The notes beneath the pieces were generated by a model. It was not told where the DNA came from and searched no databases. It was given only the letters and a program-made list of their open reading frames with translations. DNA of 64,000 bases. Origin: Rhizobium skierniewicense (GTDB lineage: Bacteria; Pseudomonadota; Alphaproteobacteria; Rhizobiales; Rhizobiaceae). The position numbers were made by a program, and so were the translations under genes. Location of the stretch: NCBI RefSeq assembly GCF_014196515.1, contig NZ_JACIDV010000005.1, forward strand, positions 186,001 to 250,000, in the 5' to 3' direction. Below, piece by piece: positions 20,054-28,877 of the stretch; position 1 is the stretch's first letter, and each line of letters opens with the position of its first letter.

Positions 20054-20689
20054 ATGAAACGCAAACCGGCCGACCTGACCTTGCGGGAAACGCTGCGCTG
20101 GGAACCGACAACCGGTTTCCAGCGACTGGAGCAGCATACGCGTCGTCTGCTACGCTCGGCCGATGCGCTGGGTTTTCGTGCACCCGTCGATACGGTCAAA
20201 GCGCTGAACGCAGTCGTGGGCGGCAGCGAACCGATGACCGTGCGGGTGGTCATGACCTACAAAGGCGAACTCGACATTGCCGCTGAGCCCTTTGTGCCAC
20301 TACCTTTCAATGCCGTCTGGCGCGTGAAGATCGCGGAAAAGACACGGCTGGATTCCAGCGATACCTTCTACCGCCACAAATCCTCGCGCCGCGAACCCTA
20401 TGACGCCGCACGTGCTGAATTCTCGACAAGTGAGGCCGACGAGGTCCTGCTGCTGAATGAACGCGGCGAAATCTGCGAAGGATCAACCACAAGCATTTTT
20501 GTCGAGGCTGCCGAAGGCCAGTTGCTGACCCCACCGCTTGACAGTGGCATTTTACCCGGCGTCCTTCGCGCCGACCTCATCCGTGATCGCCGGGCACGCG
20601 GACAGGCGTTGAGACCACAGGATCTGAACGGACGAAAGCTGTTCGTTGGCAATTCGCTGCATGGGCTGGTTGCGGCAGAGTTGGTTTGA
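20054..20689 (+). CDS. Aminotransferase class IV family protein (PabC-like)
   Basis: This is a PLP enzyme of fold type IV, 211 residues, which is short for the family (about 270). The Schiff-base lysine is in YRHKSSRREPYD and the phosphate-binding segment is GEICEGSTTSIFVE. Members include 4-amino-4-deoxychorismate lyase (PabC, folate pathway) and branched-chain or D-amino acid aminotransferases. The small size and the RREPYD motif fit the PabC-like 'aminotransferase class IV' group often fused to or paired with PabB. No pabB is visible here. It lies 92 bases after pepF and has no clear own promoter. Confidence 0.8.
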   Translation: MKRKPADLTLRETLRWEPTTGFQRLEQHTRRLLRSADALGFRAPVDTVKALNAVVGGSEPMTVRVVMTYKGELDIAAEPFVPLPFNAVWRVKIAEKTRLDSSDTFYRHKSSRREPYDAARAEFSTSEADEVLLLNERGEICEGSTTSIFVEAAEGQLLTPPLDSGILPGVLRADLIRDRRARGQALRPQDLNGRKLFVGNSLHGLVAAELV

Positions 20690-20702
20690 CGCAATCGACG
20701 CG

Positions 20703-21632
20703 TTACTCCAGAACCCACTCAACCCGGGCACGACCCTTTTGCTTTGCCGCATACAGCGCACGATCCACGCGCTGATAGAGATCGGCACCCGTCTCTCCGG
20801 CTCGGTAAAGCGATAGCCCCGCCGAACAGCTGTAGGAAAAATCGGCGGCACCGGGAAATGGACAGGATCTCGCGACCTTGTCCAGCAATCGTTCCACGAT
20901 GCCGACGCAATCCGGCAGGGGGGTACGCGGCATGATCAGCATGAACTCCTCGCCGCCCACGCGCCCGAAACAATCGGACCGACGGATGGTGGAATGAACG
21001 ATCTTGACGAAGTCCCGCAGCACGGTGTCGCCGCCCTGATGGCCGAAACGGTCATTGATGACCTTGAAGAAATCGATATCCATGACACAAAGCCCGAACG
21101 GGCATTCCGTCCCGTTCTGGACTTTTTCCATCTGGACATCGAGCTTGGCAAAGACGAAGCGGCGATTGGCGGTTCCAGTCAGTTCATCCGTCTGCGCGGC
21201 CCGCATGGCGATGTCGCGATCCTGGCGCAGGCTGCGCTGGTTTTGCTTGAGCGCGGTGATGTCGCTGCCCACGCACAGCATCCAGCCATCGTCCTGAACC
21301 GTTTCGGTCATCCAGATCCAGCGACCGTCATGCAGGTCCAGCTCCAGCCCCCGAAACGGCAGCTTGCCCCGACGCGATTGCGCTGACAGTAACCACGCCT
21401 CGAAATCCGCGGTGGTTATGATCAGGCCTTTACGGTCATGATAATTATCGCGCAGGATATTGGCCCATGGCGGGAATGCATCGCTGGCCAGATTGAAGGC
21501 TTCCCGGAATGCGCGGTTGGCGTGACGCAGCCGGTCTTCAGTGTCGAAAAGCGCGATGAAGACGGGCGTCATGTCCTGCAAGGCAATGACACGCTCGATA
21601 AGACCATCCAGGTTGGCAGTCTCTTGCCTCAC
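20703..21632 (-). CDS. Diguanylate cyclase with N-terminal PAS domain
   Basis: This is a cytoplasmic 309-residue enzyme predicted to make cyclic di-GMP from two GTP. A PAS domain covers about residues 15-130 and the GGDEF domain residues 140-305. The active-site motif is GGEEF (226-230), preceded at exactly the right spacing by an inhibitory-site motif RRSD (217-220), so product inhibition is expected. Metal/GTP residues in VMDIDFFKVINDRFGH are present. The GTG start at 21632 has AGGAG nine bases upstream. The PAS ligand is unknown. It converges with the aminotransferase gene. Confidence 0.92.
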   Translation of the reverse strand: MRQETANLDGLIERVIALQDMTPVFIALFDTEDRLRHANRAFREAFNLASDAFPPWANILRDNYHDRKGLIITTADFEAWLLSAQSRRGKLPFRGLELDLHDGRWIWMTETVQDDGWMLCVGSDITALKQNQRSLRQDRDIAMRAAQTDELTGTANRRFVFAKLDVQMEKVQNGTECPFGLCVMDIDFFKVINDRFGHQGGDTVLRDFVKIVHSTIRRSDCFGRVGGEEFMLIMPRTPLPDCVGIVERLLDKVARSCPFPGAADFSYSCSAGLSLYRAGETGADLYQRVDRALYAAKQKGRARVEWVLE

Positions 21633-21850
21633 GATATCGCTCTCCTGAAGGTCGTGCCGGGTTTCCAGAGGTTATTATACCCTGTGCCACCCCAAAGCGT
21701 AGTCCTAAGCTGTATGGATGATTTTATGAGTTGGGCACAGATATCGATTTACCTTTTGACCAAGCTTCATACGCCCGTCATCCGGCTACCCTTTATTGTT
21801 GGGGACTAATCATCTAGCTTAAGCCTTGTCTTCAAACAGGAAATGACAGA

Positions 21851-23299
21851 ATGACGGACGTTGAATACCCGATCTATGGCGAAATAACCGGTCCCATCAT
21901 CATGATCGGTTTCGGCTCGATCGGACGCGGCACGCTTCCGTTGATCGAACGGCATTTCAAATTTGACATGTCGCGTCTCGTCGTCATCGATCCGAGAGAA
22001 GACATTGCCGAGTATCTGCAAAGCCGCAACATCCGCCACATCCGATCGCACCTGAGCAAAGACAACTACAAGGATGTCTTGAAGCCGCTGATCAAGAACG
22101 TCGAAGGCCAGGGCTTTTGCGTCAACCTGTCCGTCGATGCCTCCTCCGTCGATCTGATGAAACTCTGCCGCAAATACGGCATGCTCTATATCGACACGGT
22201 GGTCGAGCCGTGGCCGGGCTTCTACTTCGACACCGACGCAGACAATTCAGCGCGCACGAATTATGCGCTGCGCGAAACCATGTTGAAGGAAAAAGCCAAG
22301 CGCCCCGGCGGCACGACGGCCGTTTCCACTTGCGGTGCCAACCCCGGCATGGTGTCGTGGTTCGTCAAACAGGCGCTGGTCAATCTGGCAAACGACACCG
22401 GCCTCGAATTCGAAGAACCGGTAGCCGACGACCGCGAAGGCTGGGCGCTGCTGATGCAGACGCTCGGCGTCAAGGGCGTCCACATTGCCGAGCGCGATAC
22501 GCAACGCGCAAAGGAACCGAAGCCCTTCAACACCTTCTGGAACACATGGTCGGTCGAAGGTTTCATTGCCGAAGGCATGCAGCCAGCGGAACTGGGCTGG
22601 GGCAGTCACGAGAAGTGGATGCCGAAAAACGCAAGGAAACAAAAGAAAGGCAGCAAGGCCGCCATCTTTCTCGATCAGCCCGGCGCGACCACCCGCGTGC
22701 GCACATGGTGCCCAACGCTTGGCCCCCAATATGGCCTGCTGGTCACTCACAATGAAGCGATTTCAATTTCTGACTACTTCACCGTGCGCGACAAGCGCGG
22801 CCATGTCGATTTCCGACCGACCTGCCACTACGCCTATCACCCCTGCAATGATGCGGTGCTCTCGCTCTATGAAATGTTCGGCAATGGCGGCACGGCCCAG
22901 CCGGTTCAGCATGTTCTGACCGAAGACGAACTGGCAGATGGTGCAGACGAACTGGGCGTTTTGCTCTACGGCCACGAAAAGAACGCCTATTGGTATGGCT
23001 CGCGCCTGACATTGGAAGAGGCGCGTCAACTTGCCCCAAACCAGAACGCCACAGGCCTTCAGGTTTCCTCGGCCGTTCTGTCCGGCATGGTCTGGGCGCT
23101 GGAAAACCCGCAAGCCGGGATCGTGGAAGCCGACGAGATCGACTATCGCCGCTGCCTTGGCATCCAGAAGCGCTACCTTGGCCCTGTCGAAGGACATTAC
23201 ACCGGGTGGACGCCGATCGATGGCAGACCGGGCCTGTTTCCTGACGATATCGATACCAGCGACCCGTGGCAGTTCCGCAATATTCTGGTGCGGGGCTAG
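21851..23299 (+). CDS. hss: Homospermidine synthase
   Basis: This enzyme makes sym-homospermidine from putrescine (and spermidine) with NAD as hydride carrier; homospermidine is a main polyamine of rhizobia. It has 482 residues, the bacterial Hss size. The N-terminal Rossmann fold motif is IIMIGFGSIGRGTLPLI. The family segments VDASSVDLMKLCRKYGMLYIDT-like and STCGANPGMVSWFVKQAL are visible. The start at 21851 follows CAGGAAATGACAG. It is monocistronic, in a 218-base gap from the divergent diguanylate cyclase. Confidence 0.93.
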   Translation: MTDVEYPIYGEITGPIIMIGFGSIGRGTLPLIERHFKFDMSRLVVIDPREDIAEYLQSRNIRHIRSHLSKDNYKDVLKPLIKNVEGQGFCVNLSVDASSVDLMKLCRKYGMLYIDTVVEPWPGFYFDTDADNSARTNYALRETMLKEKAKRPGGTTAVSTCGANPGMVSWFVKQALVNLANDTGLEFEEPVADDREGWALLMQTLGVKGVHIAERDTQRAKEPKPFNTFWNTWSVEGFIAEGMQPAELGWGSHEKWMPKNARKQKKGSKAAIFLDQPGATTRVRTWCPTLGPQYGLLVTHNEAISISDYFTVRDKRGHVDFRPTCHYAYHPCNDAVLSLYEMFGNGGTAQPVQHVLTEDELADGADELGVLLYGHEKNAYWYGSRLTLEEARQLAPNQNATGLQVSSAVLSGMVWALENPQAGIVEADEIDYRRCLGIQKRYLGPVEGHYTGWTPIDGRPGLFPDDIDTSDPWQFRNILVRG

Positions 23300-23454
23300 C
23301 ATCTGGCGAGCACTGGTGCCAGTTTGCAACGCCTCTGCTTTTGTCAGACGTACTGGGAACCGGTGCATAGCGCTCGTCGTTCGCTTGCATTAGATTAAAC
23401 TTCCATCCATGGTCTTTCAAAGTAGATCGGGAAGAATCGCAGGAGACGAAAGAG

Positions 23455-23826
23455 ATGAATTTCAAGACAGGCGCAGCCTTGCTTCTGGCCGCATTTGCCG
23501 CCTCTTCATGCGCTCCCAATGCGCCATCCCCGCGCCCTATGGCATCCGCCATGCCGCAGGGTCCGGCCGTGGACGGTCGCTGGGTTGACAAGAACGGTAT
23601 AGTTTCGACATTCCAGGCGGGCGCTTTCTCAACCCGCTCGACGGATAGCAACACGCTTCTGGCATCTGGTACTTATGTGACGTTGTCTCCGACACTTTAC
23701 GAGATCAACATGACATCGCTTGTGCGCAACACCCAGTCCCGCGTCAACTGCGCAATGATTTCCCGTTCGCAGCTGAACTGCACGACCGACAGCAACAGCC
23801 AGTTCACGCTGACGCGTCAGGGCTGA
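23455..23826 (+). CDS. Omp10-like outer-membrane lipoprotein
   Basis: This is a 123-residue lipoprotein. It has a signal peptide ending in a lipobox with Cys19 (FAASSC), a proline-rich linker, then a compact domain. The domain text [21 protein letters not shown], with the later [16 protein letters not shown] and QLNCTT, closely resembles the Brucella lipoprotein Omp10. The position after the lipobox lacks Asp, which fits outer-membrane sorting. A good ribosome site (CAGGAGACGAAAGAG) precedes the start. Its function is unknown beyond surface exposure in Brucella. It is monocistronic with its own terminator. Confidence 0.85.
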   Translation: MNFKTGAALLLAAFAASSCAPNAPSPRPMASAMPQGPAVDGRWVDKNGIVSTFQAGAFSTRSTDSNTLLASGTYVTLSPTLYEINMTSLVRNTQSRVNCAMISRSQLNCTTDSNSQFTLTRQG

Positions 23827-23861
23827 TCCCGACGTCAAGTCTCTCTAGGGCGTTCCTTTCA

Positions 23862-23886
23862 ACGCGCGCGTGCAGCGCGCGTTTTT
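23862..23886 (+). terminator. Terminator of the Omp10-like gene
   Basis: The stem ACGCGCGC/GCGCGCGT with loop GTGCA is followed by TTTTATTT. Confidence 0.88.
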
Positions 23887-24032
23887 ATTTGCGCAAACCT
23901 GTCATAATTCTACTTGCGGCAGATGCTGCGAGATGAAAACATCATCGTTGAATGACTGACACACTTTCATACTAGCTATGATGGCCGGGACGAGCCTTTC
24001 AGCTTTTCGCTTACAACAGGAGAGAAACGACG

Positions 24033-25937
24033 ATGAACAGAATTTTGAGATTTGGCCTGATGACCGCCTCGGTCGTTGCGCTTTCCGCCGGTGCGGCTCT
24101 GGCCGATTACCAACTCAATATTCTCCACATCAACGATCTGCATTCGCGCATCGAAGCGATCAACAAGTTCGACTCCACCTGCTCCACGGCGGAAGCTGAC
24201 AAGAAAGAATGTTTCGGCGGCATCGCCCGCGTCAAAAGCGCCATCGACGCCCGCCGCGCCGAACTGGGTGCCAATGCGAATGTTCTCGTGCTCGATGCCG
24301 GTGATCAGTTCCAGGGCTCGCTGTTCTACACCCAGTATAAAAGCGGCCCCGTGGCAGAGTTCATGAACGGCATCGGCTTCGATGCCATGGCCATCGGCAA
24401 CCACGAATTCGATGACGGCCCGGCAGAACTGCTCAAGCTTATCAATGCGGTGAAATTCCCCATCATTTCCGGCAACACCAAGATTGCCGATGGCTCCGAG
24501 CTGAAAGACAAGTTCAAGGGCTACATCATCAAGGACATGGGCGGACAGAAGGTCGCCGTCGTGTCCGTGCTGGCCAAGGACACCAACGAAACCTCATCGC
24601 CCGGCGACAAGGTGACGTTTGAAGACGAGATCGAATATCTCAAGGGTGCCGTCAAGGACATCCAGGATCAGGGGGTCAACAAGATCGTTCTTCTGTCCCA
24701 TGTCGGCTATGTCAAGGATCAGGAAATCGCGCGCTCGGTCGATGGTATCGACGTCATCGTCGGTGGTCACAGCCACACGCTGCTTTCGAGCACCGATCCG
24801 AAGGCTGCCGGTCCCTACCCCACGCTCGTCAAGGACCCTTCCGGCGTCGACGTGCCGATCGTAACAGCCTATGCCTATTCCAAATATCTCGGCGACCTCT
24901 CGGTCACCTTCGACGACAACGGCGTGGTCAAATCCACCAGCGGCGCGCCCAAGCTGCTCGACGCATCGGTCACCCCGGACGAAGCCTTCACCAAGCGCGT
25001 GGCAGAACTCGCCGCTCCGCTGGAAGAGATGAAGCAAAAGGAAATCGGCACAAGCGAAGCCGCCATCGAAGGCGCGCGCGAAGTCTGCCGCGTCAAGGAA
25101 TGCTCCATGGGCAACCTTGTGTCGGATGCGCTGCTCGACCGCGTCAAGGATCAGGGCATCACCATCGCCATCCAGAATGGCGGCGGTTTGCGTGCCTCCA
25201 TCGATGCCGGTCCCGTCACCATGGGCGAAGTGCTGACGGTTCTGCCGTTCCAGAACTCCATCGCGACCTTCCAGATCAAGGGCGTCGATCTCGTCGCAGC
25301 CCTTGAAAATGGCGCAAGCCAGATCGAGGAAGGCGCTGGCCGCTTCGTGCAGACGGCTGGCCTGAAATACGCGTTCGACCGCTCCAAGCCAGCAGGGAGC
25401 CGCATTGTCTCCGTCGAGGTCAAGGAAGGCGACACCTTCGTCAAGCTCGACCCTGAAAAAACCTATGGCGTGGTGACCAACAATTACACCCGCACCGGCG
25501 GCGACGGCTTCAAGACCTTTGCGACCAAGGCCATTAACGCTTACGACTTCGGACCAAGCCTTGAAGACGCCGTTGCCACCTACATCGGTTCGCACAGCCC
25601 TTACAAGCCTTACACCGATGGCCGCGTGACGGATGTCACACCCGCTGACTATGTAGCACCTCCAAAGGAAGCAAAGCCTGCCACTCCTGCTCCGGCAACC
25701 ACAGCGCAGGCACCAGCGACAGCAACGACTCCAGCCGCCGCAGCACCTGCTGCACCGGCAACCACGACATCGGCGAACGCAGCGAAATACGTGGTCGCCC
25801 GCGGTGACTCCCTTTGGAAAATCGCTACCGAGACATACGGCAACGGGGCCGAGTGGAAGAAGATCGCCGAAGCCAATGCGCTGAAGCGTCCGAACCATAT
25901 CGAGGTCGGTGAAGAGCTGAACGTTCCCGCCAACTGA
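24033..25937 (+). CDS. 5'-nucleotidase/metallophosphoesterase with C-terminal LysM domain
   Basis: This is a periplasmic enzyme of 634 residues that removes phosphate from nucleotides. A signal peptide ends near residue 25. The metallophosphoesterase domain has DLH (35-37), GDQFQ near 90 and GNHEFDD (122-128), and is followed by the 5'-nucleotidase C-terminal domain (NGGGLRASIDAG, TNNYTRTGGDGF). An Ala/Pro/Thr linker of about 45 residues then leads to a LysM domain (585-634: VVARGDSLWKIA...LNVPAN). LysM binds the glycan backbone of peptidoglycan, so the enzyme is probably tethered to the cell wall. The start at 24033 has ACAGGAGAG upstream. A CTGTCAT half-site at 23899-23905 is Pho-box-like but lacks a proper second half. 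Confidence 0.93.
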   Translation: MNRILRFGLMTASVVALSAGAALADYQLNILHINDLHSRIEAINKFDSTCSTAEADKKECFGGIARVKSAIDARRAELGANANVLVLDAGDQFQGSLFYTQYKSGPVAEFMNGIGFDAMAIGNHEFDDGPAELLKLINAVKFPIISGNTKIADGSELKDKFKGYIIKDMGGQKVAVVSVLAKDTNETSSPGDKVTFEDEIEYLKGAVKDIQDQGVNKIVLLSHVGYVKDQEIARSVDGIDVIVGGHSHTLLSSTDPKAAGPYPTLVKDPSGVDVPIVTAYAYSKYLGDLSVTFDDNGVVKSTSGAPKLLDASVTPDEAFTKRVAELAAPLEEMKQKEIGTSEAAIEGAREVCRVKECSMGNLVSDALLDRVKDQGITIAIQNGGGLRASIDAGPVTMGEVLTVLPFQNSIATFQIKGVDLVAALENGASQIEEGAGRFVQTAGLKYAFDRSKPAGSRIVSVEVKEGDTFVKLDPEKTYGVVTNNYTRTGGDGFKTFATKAINAYDFGPSLEDAVATYIGSHSPYKPYTDGRVTDVTPADYVAPPKEAKPATPAPATTAQAPATATTPAAAAPAAPATTTSANAAKYVVARGDSLWKIATETYGNGAEWKKIAEANALKRPNHIEVGEELNVPAN

Positions 25938-25957
25938 TATCAGACACATACGAGAGA

Positions 25958-25986
25958 GCCGGTCCGTGGTGCGGGCCGGCTTTTTT
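25958..25986 (+). terminator. Terminator of the nucleotidase gene
   Basis: The stem GCCGGTCC/GGGCCGGC (one G-U pair) is followed by TTTTTT. Confidence 0.9.
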
Positions 25987-26155
25987 CATTTCCGTCCACT
26001 CAACACGGAAAAGCGCCAAGACTGTTACGCGTTGAAATGTCACGTCGCGACCGGCAGAATTCAATTCAGATTGCCGCACCGATACTCTACAAGATGATCC
26101 ATGGTGCAGATCAAGCCGTATGGCTTGGCAAACAATGCAGGTTCAGGACGATTTC

Positions 26156-27205
26156 ATGATCGCAGACAACTCCACGCTTCAAACAGCGCATTTCCCGCCA
26201 GACCACCCGAAGGTCGCCTTCGGCAAGGTCGGTGTCCTCCTCGTCAATCTCGGCACGCCCGATGGCACCGACTACAGGTCGATGCGCCGGTATCTGGCGG
26301 AATTCCTCAGCGACAAGCGTGTGATCGAGTGGTCGCGACTGTTCTGGTACCCCATTCTCTACGGCATCGTGCTGAACAAGCGCCCGCAAAAGGTCGGCAA
26401 GGCTTATGAGGAAATCTGGAACCACGACCTGAACGAAAGCTACCTGCGCACCTACACCCGCAACCAGGGCGAGGCGCTGGCCAAAATGCTGACCGACCTG
26501 CCCAACGTGGTGGTGGATTGGGGCATGCGCTATGGCAAACCGAGCATTGCCGAACGCATGGACGCGCTGAAGGCGCAAGGATGTGAAAAAATCCTGCTGT
26601 TTCCGCTCTATCCGCAGTTTGCGGCAGCAACCACGGCGACCGTCAACGACAAGGCCTTCGAGTATCTGATGAAGCAGCGCTGGCAGCCTGCGCTGCGCAC
26701 CGTGCCGCCCTATCATGACGACGACACCTATATCGATGCGCTCGCCAACTCCGTGAAAACGCATCTGGCGACGCTGGATTGGGAGCCGGAAAAGATCATT
26801 GCCTCCTTCCACGGCATTCCACAATCCTACTTCAAGAAAGGCGATCCCTATCATTGCCAGTGCATGAAAACCGGTCGTCTTCTGCGTGAAAAGCTGGGGC
26901 TCGACAAGGACCGTTTCATGATCACCTTCCAGTCCCGCTTCGGACCGGAAGAATGGTTGCAGCCCTATACCGACAAGACGGTGGAGCGGCTGGCCAAGGA
27001 GGGCGTCAAGCGCATCGCGGTGATGAATCCGGGCTTTGTGTCGGACTGTCTGGAAACCCTTGAAGAAATCGCAGGCGAAGCAGGCGAGATTTTTCACCAC
27101 AACGGCGGCGAGAAATTTTCCCATATCCCTTGCCTGAACGACAGTTCAGAGGGTATGCGGGTTCTCGAAAAGGTTGTACGCAGGGAGTTGCAGGGCTGGG
27201 TGTAA
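26156..27205 (+). CDS. hemH: Ferrochelatase
   Basis: This enzyme inserts ferrous iron into protoporphyrin IX, the last step of heme synthesis. Starting at 26156 it has 349 residues; ATGs at 26120 and 26135 are in frame and would add 12 or 7 residues. I prefer 26156 because of CAGGACG just upstream and because family text starts soon after (KVGVLLVNLGTPDGTDY). The active-site His is in IIASFHGIPQSYFKKGDPYHCQC and the Glu partner in the C-terminal LETLEEIA segment. The signature RFGPEEWLQPYTD is complete. It is monocistronic as far as seen; no Irr or RirA site was recognised. Confidence 0.94.
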   Translation: MIADNSTLQTAHFPPDHPKVAFGKVGVLLVNLGTPDGTDYRSMRRYLAEFLSDKRVIEWSRLFWYPILYGIVLNKRPQKVGKAYEEIWNHDLNESYLRTYTRNQGEALAKMLTDLPNVVVDWGMRYGKPSIAERMDALKAQGCEKILLFPLYPQFAAATTATVNDKAFEYLMKQRWQPALRTVPPYHDDDTYIDALANSVKTHLATLDWEPEKIIASFHGIPQSYFKKGDPYHCQCMKTGRLLREKLGLDKDRFMITFQSRFGPEEWLQPYTDKTVERLAKEGVKRIAVMNPGFVSDCLETLEEIAGEAGEIFHHNGGEKFSHIPCLNDSSEGMRVLEKVVRRELQGWV

Positions 27206-27309
27206 CCGCAGCCTGCGGTCTTTTGTCTTAACGCAACTCCGGACGCAAAACCGCGATACACTTTTGCTGGAGTTGCTCTGACACCTGCCAGCATATGAGG
27301 GAGATGGGG

Positions 27310-28374
27310 ATGTTTGATCTGGGTGGTTTCGATATTGTCGTGATCGTCGTCGTGGGGCTCGTCATTCTGACGCTGTTTGCCGGCATCAAGACGGTTCCGC
27401 AGGGGTATCGCTACACGGTGGAACGTTTCGGGCGCTACACGCGCACCATGGAGCCCGGCCTCAACATCCTCACGCCCTATATCGAACGCGTCGGCGCAAG
27501 GCTGAACGTTATGGAACAGGTGCTGGACATTCCGACCCAGGAGGTCATCACCAAGGACAATGCCAGCGTTTCGGCAGATGCCGTCGCCTTCTATCAGGTT
27601 CTAAATGCGGCACAGGCCGCCTACCAGATTACCAATCTGCAATTTGCCATCCAGAACCTGACCATGACCAACATTCGCTCGGTTATGGGCTCAATGGATC
27701 TGGACGAGCTCCTGTCCAACCGCGATGCCATCAATGATCGCCTGCTGCGCGTGGTCGATGAAGCCGTCGGCCCCTGGGGCATCAAGGTCACCCGCATCGA
27801 GATCAAGGATATCGCGCCACCGAAGGATCTGGTGGATTCCATGGCCCGCCAGATGAAGGCCGAGCGCGAAAAGCGCGCCCAGGTTCTGGAAGCTGAGGGC
27901 GCCCGGAACGCGCAGATCCTGCGCGCCGAAGGTGCCAAGCAATCTGCCATTCTCGAGGCCGAGGGCCAGCGCGAAGCCGCCTTCCGCGATGCCGAAGCGC
28001 GTGAACGTCTGGCCGAAGCGGAAGCCAACGCCACCCGCATGGTGTCTGAAGCCATCGCGGCCGGTGATATCCACGCCATCAACTACTTCATCGCCCAGAA
28101 ATACACCGAGGCCATGGCCGCCATCGGCACCGCGAAGAACTCCAAGATCGTGCTGATGCCGATGGAGGCGTCGTCGCTGATCGGCTCGCTCGGCGGCATC
28201 GGTGCCATCGCCAAGGACGTGTTCGGCAAGAACAGTGACGCCGCCGCTGCACCCGAAACACCGGCCCCGGCACGCCAGCGCAGCTCCGTTCCGCCGTCTT
28301 CCAGCCGCCCGACAGCCAATACCATCAGCGTGACCATACCCAACAATCCGTTCGGCCCGTCCTCGGAGAGATGA
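27310..28374 (+). CDS. qmcA: SPFH/Band 7 (stomatin/QmcA-like) membrane protein
   Basis: This is a 354-residue inner-membrane scaffold protein of the stomatin/prohibitin/flotillin/HflK superfamily. One N-terminal membrane helix (about residues 7-27) is followed by the Band 7 domain (TVPQGYRYTVERFGRYTRTMEPGLN-type start). Next comes a long alanine/glutamate coiled coil (residues about 190-255), then a Pro/Ser tail. QmcA homologues form large membrane microdomain cages. The ATG at 27310 is chosen because GGGAG sits six bases upstream; ATGs at 27295 and 27304 are alternatives. The next gene, an NfeD protein, starts two bases after this stop, the classic SPFH-NfeD pair. Confidence 0.92.
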   Translation: MFDLGGFDIVVIVVVGLVILTLFAGIKTVPQGYRYTVERFGRYTRTMEPGLNILTPYIERVGARLNVMEQVLDIPTQEVITKDNASVSADAVAFYQVLNAAQAAYQITNLQFAIQNLTMTNIRSVMGSMDLDELLSNRDAINDRLLRVVDEAVGPWGIKVTRIEIKDIAPPKDLVDSMARQMKAEREKRAQVLEAEGARNAQILRAEGAKQSAILEAEGQREAAFRDAEARERLAEAEANATRMVSEAIAAGDIHAINYFIAQKYTEAMAAIGTAKNSKIVLMPMEASSLIGSLGGIGAIAKDVFGKNSDAAAAPETPAPARQRSSVPPSSSRPTANTISVTIPNNPFGPSSER

Positions 28375-28375
28375 G

Positions 28376-28840
28376 ATGATCGCAAGGCTCGTCATCGATC
28401 TGGGGCCGTGGAGCTGGTGGATCCTCGCAGCCATCCTTCTGGCCGCAGAACTCGTCGCCCCCGGCGTGTTCCTGATCTGGATCGGTGCCGCCGCCCTCGT
28501 CATCGGCGCCATCTCGCTGGCGCTGTGGGATACGGCACTATGGAGCTGGCACGTCCAGCTGCTACTGTTTGCCGTGCTGTCGGTTGCTTTCGCCATTCTG
28601 GGTCGCCGCTATTACGGCCGCGATCACGCCAAGACCGACGAGCCCTTCCTCAACCAGCGTGAAGCCAGCCTTATCGGCCGAACCGCGACCTTGCAGGAAC
28701 CCATTGCCGAAGCGCGTGGCCGCATCCGGCTGGATGATACCTGGTGGCCGGTGCAAGGCGATGACCTGCCCGCCGGCACCCGCGTTCGCATCGCCTCCGC
28801 CCATGGCCGAACCTTGGTGGTCGAGAAAATCGAGACCTAA
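28376..28840 (+). CDS. NfeD family membrane protein
   Basis: This is a 154-residue partner protein of the SPFH protein encoded just upstream. It has about three membrane helices in the first 80 residues and a C-terminal OB-fold NfeD domain (LIGRTATLQEP...GRIRLDDTWWPVQGDDLPAGTRVRI). It is the short, protease-less NfeD type (NfeD1b). In known cases the two proteins assemble together in the membrane. Its start codon lies one base beyond the SPFH stop, which implies co-translation. Confidence 0.92.
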   Translation: MIARLVIDLGPWSWWILAAILLAAELVAPGVFLIWIGAAALVIGAISLALWDTALWSWHVQLLLFAVLSVAFAILGRRYYGRDHAKTDEPFLNQREASLIGRTATLQEPIAEARGRIRLDDTWWPVQGDDLPAGTRVRIASAHGRTLVVEKIET

Positions 28841-28877
28841 AGCCTCAGCGCGTTTCCCCGTTCAAGGGAGCAACGGT

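Noticed and set aside
23899-23916. Pho box upstream of the 5'-nucleotidase gene
   Set aside because: One CTGTCAT half is present, but the second half, four bases on, is CTACTTG and does not match; kept only as a note in the gene entry.
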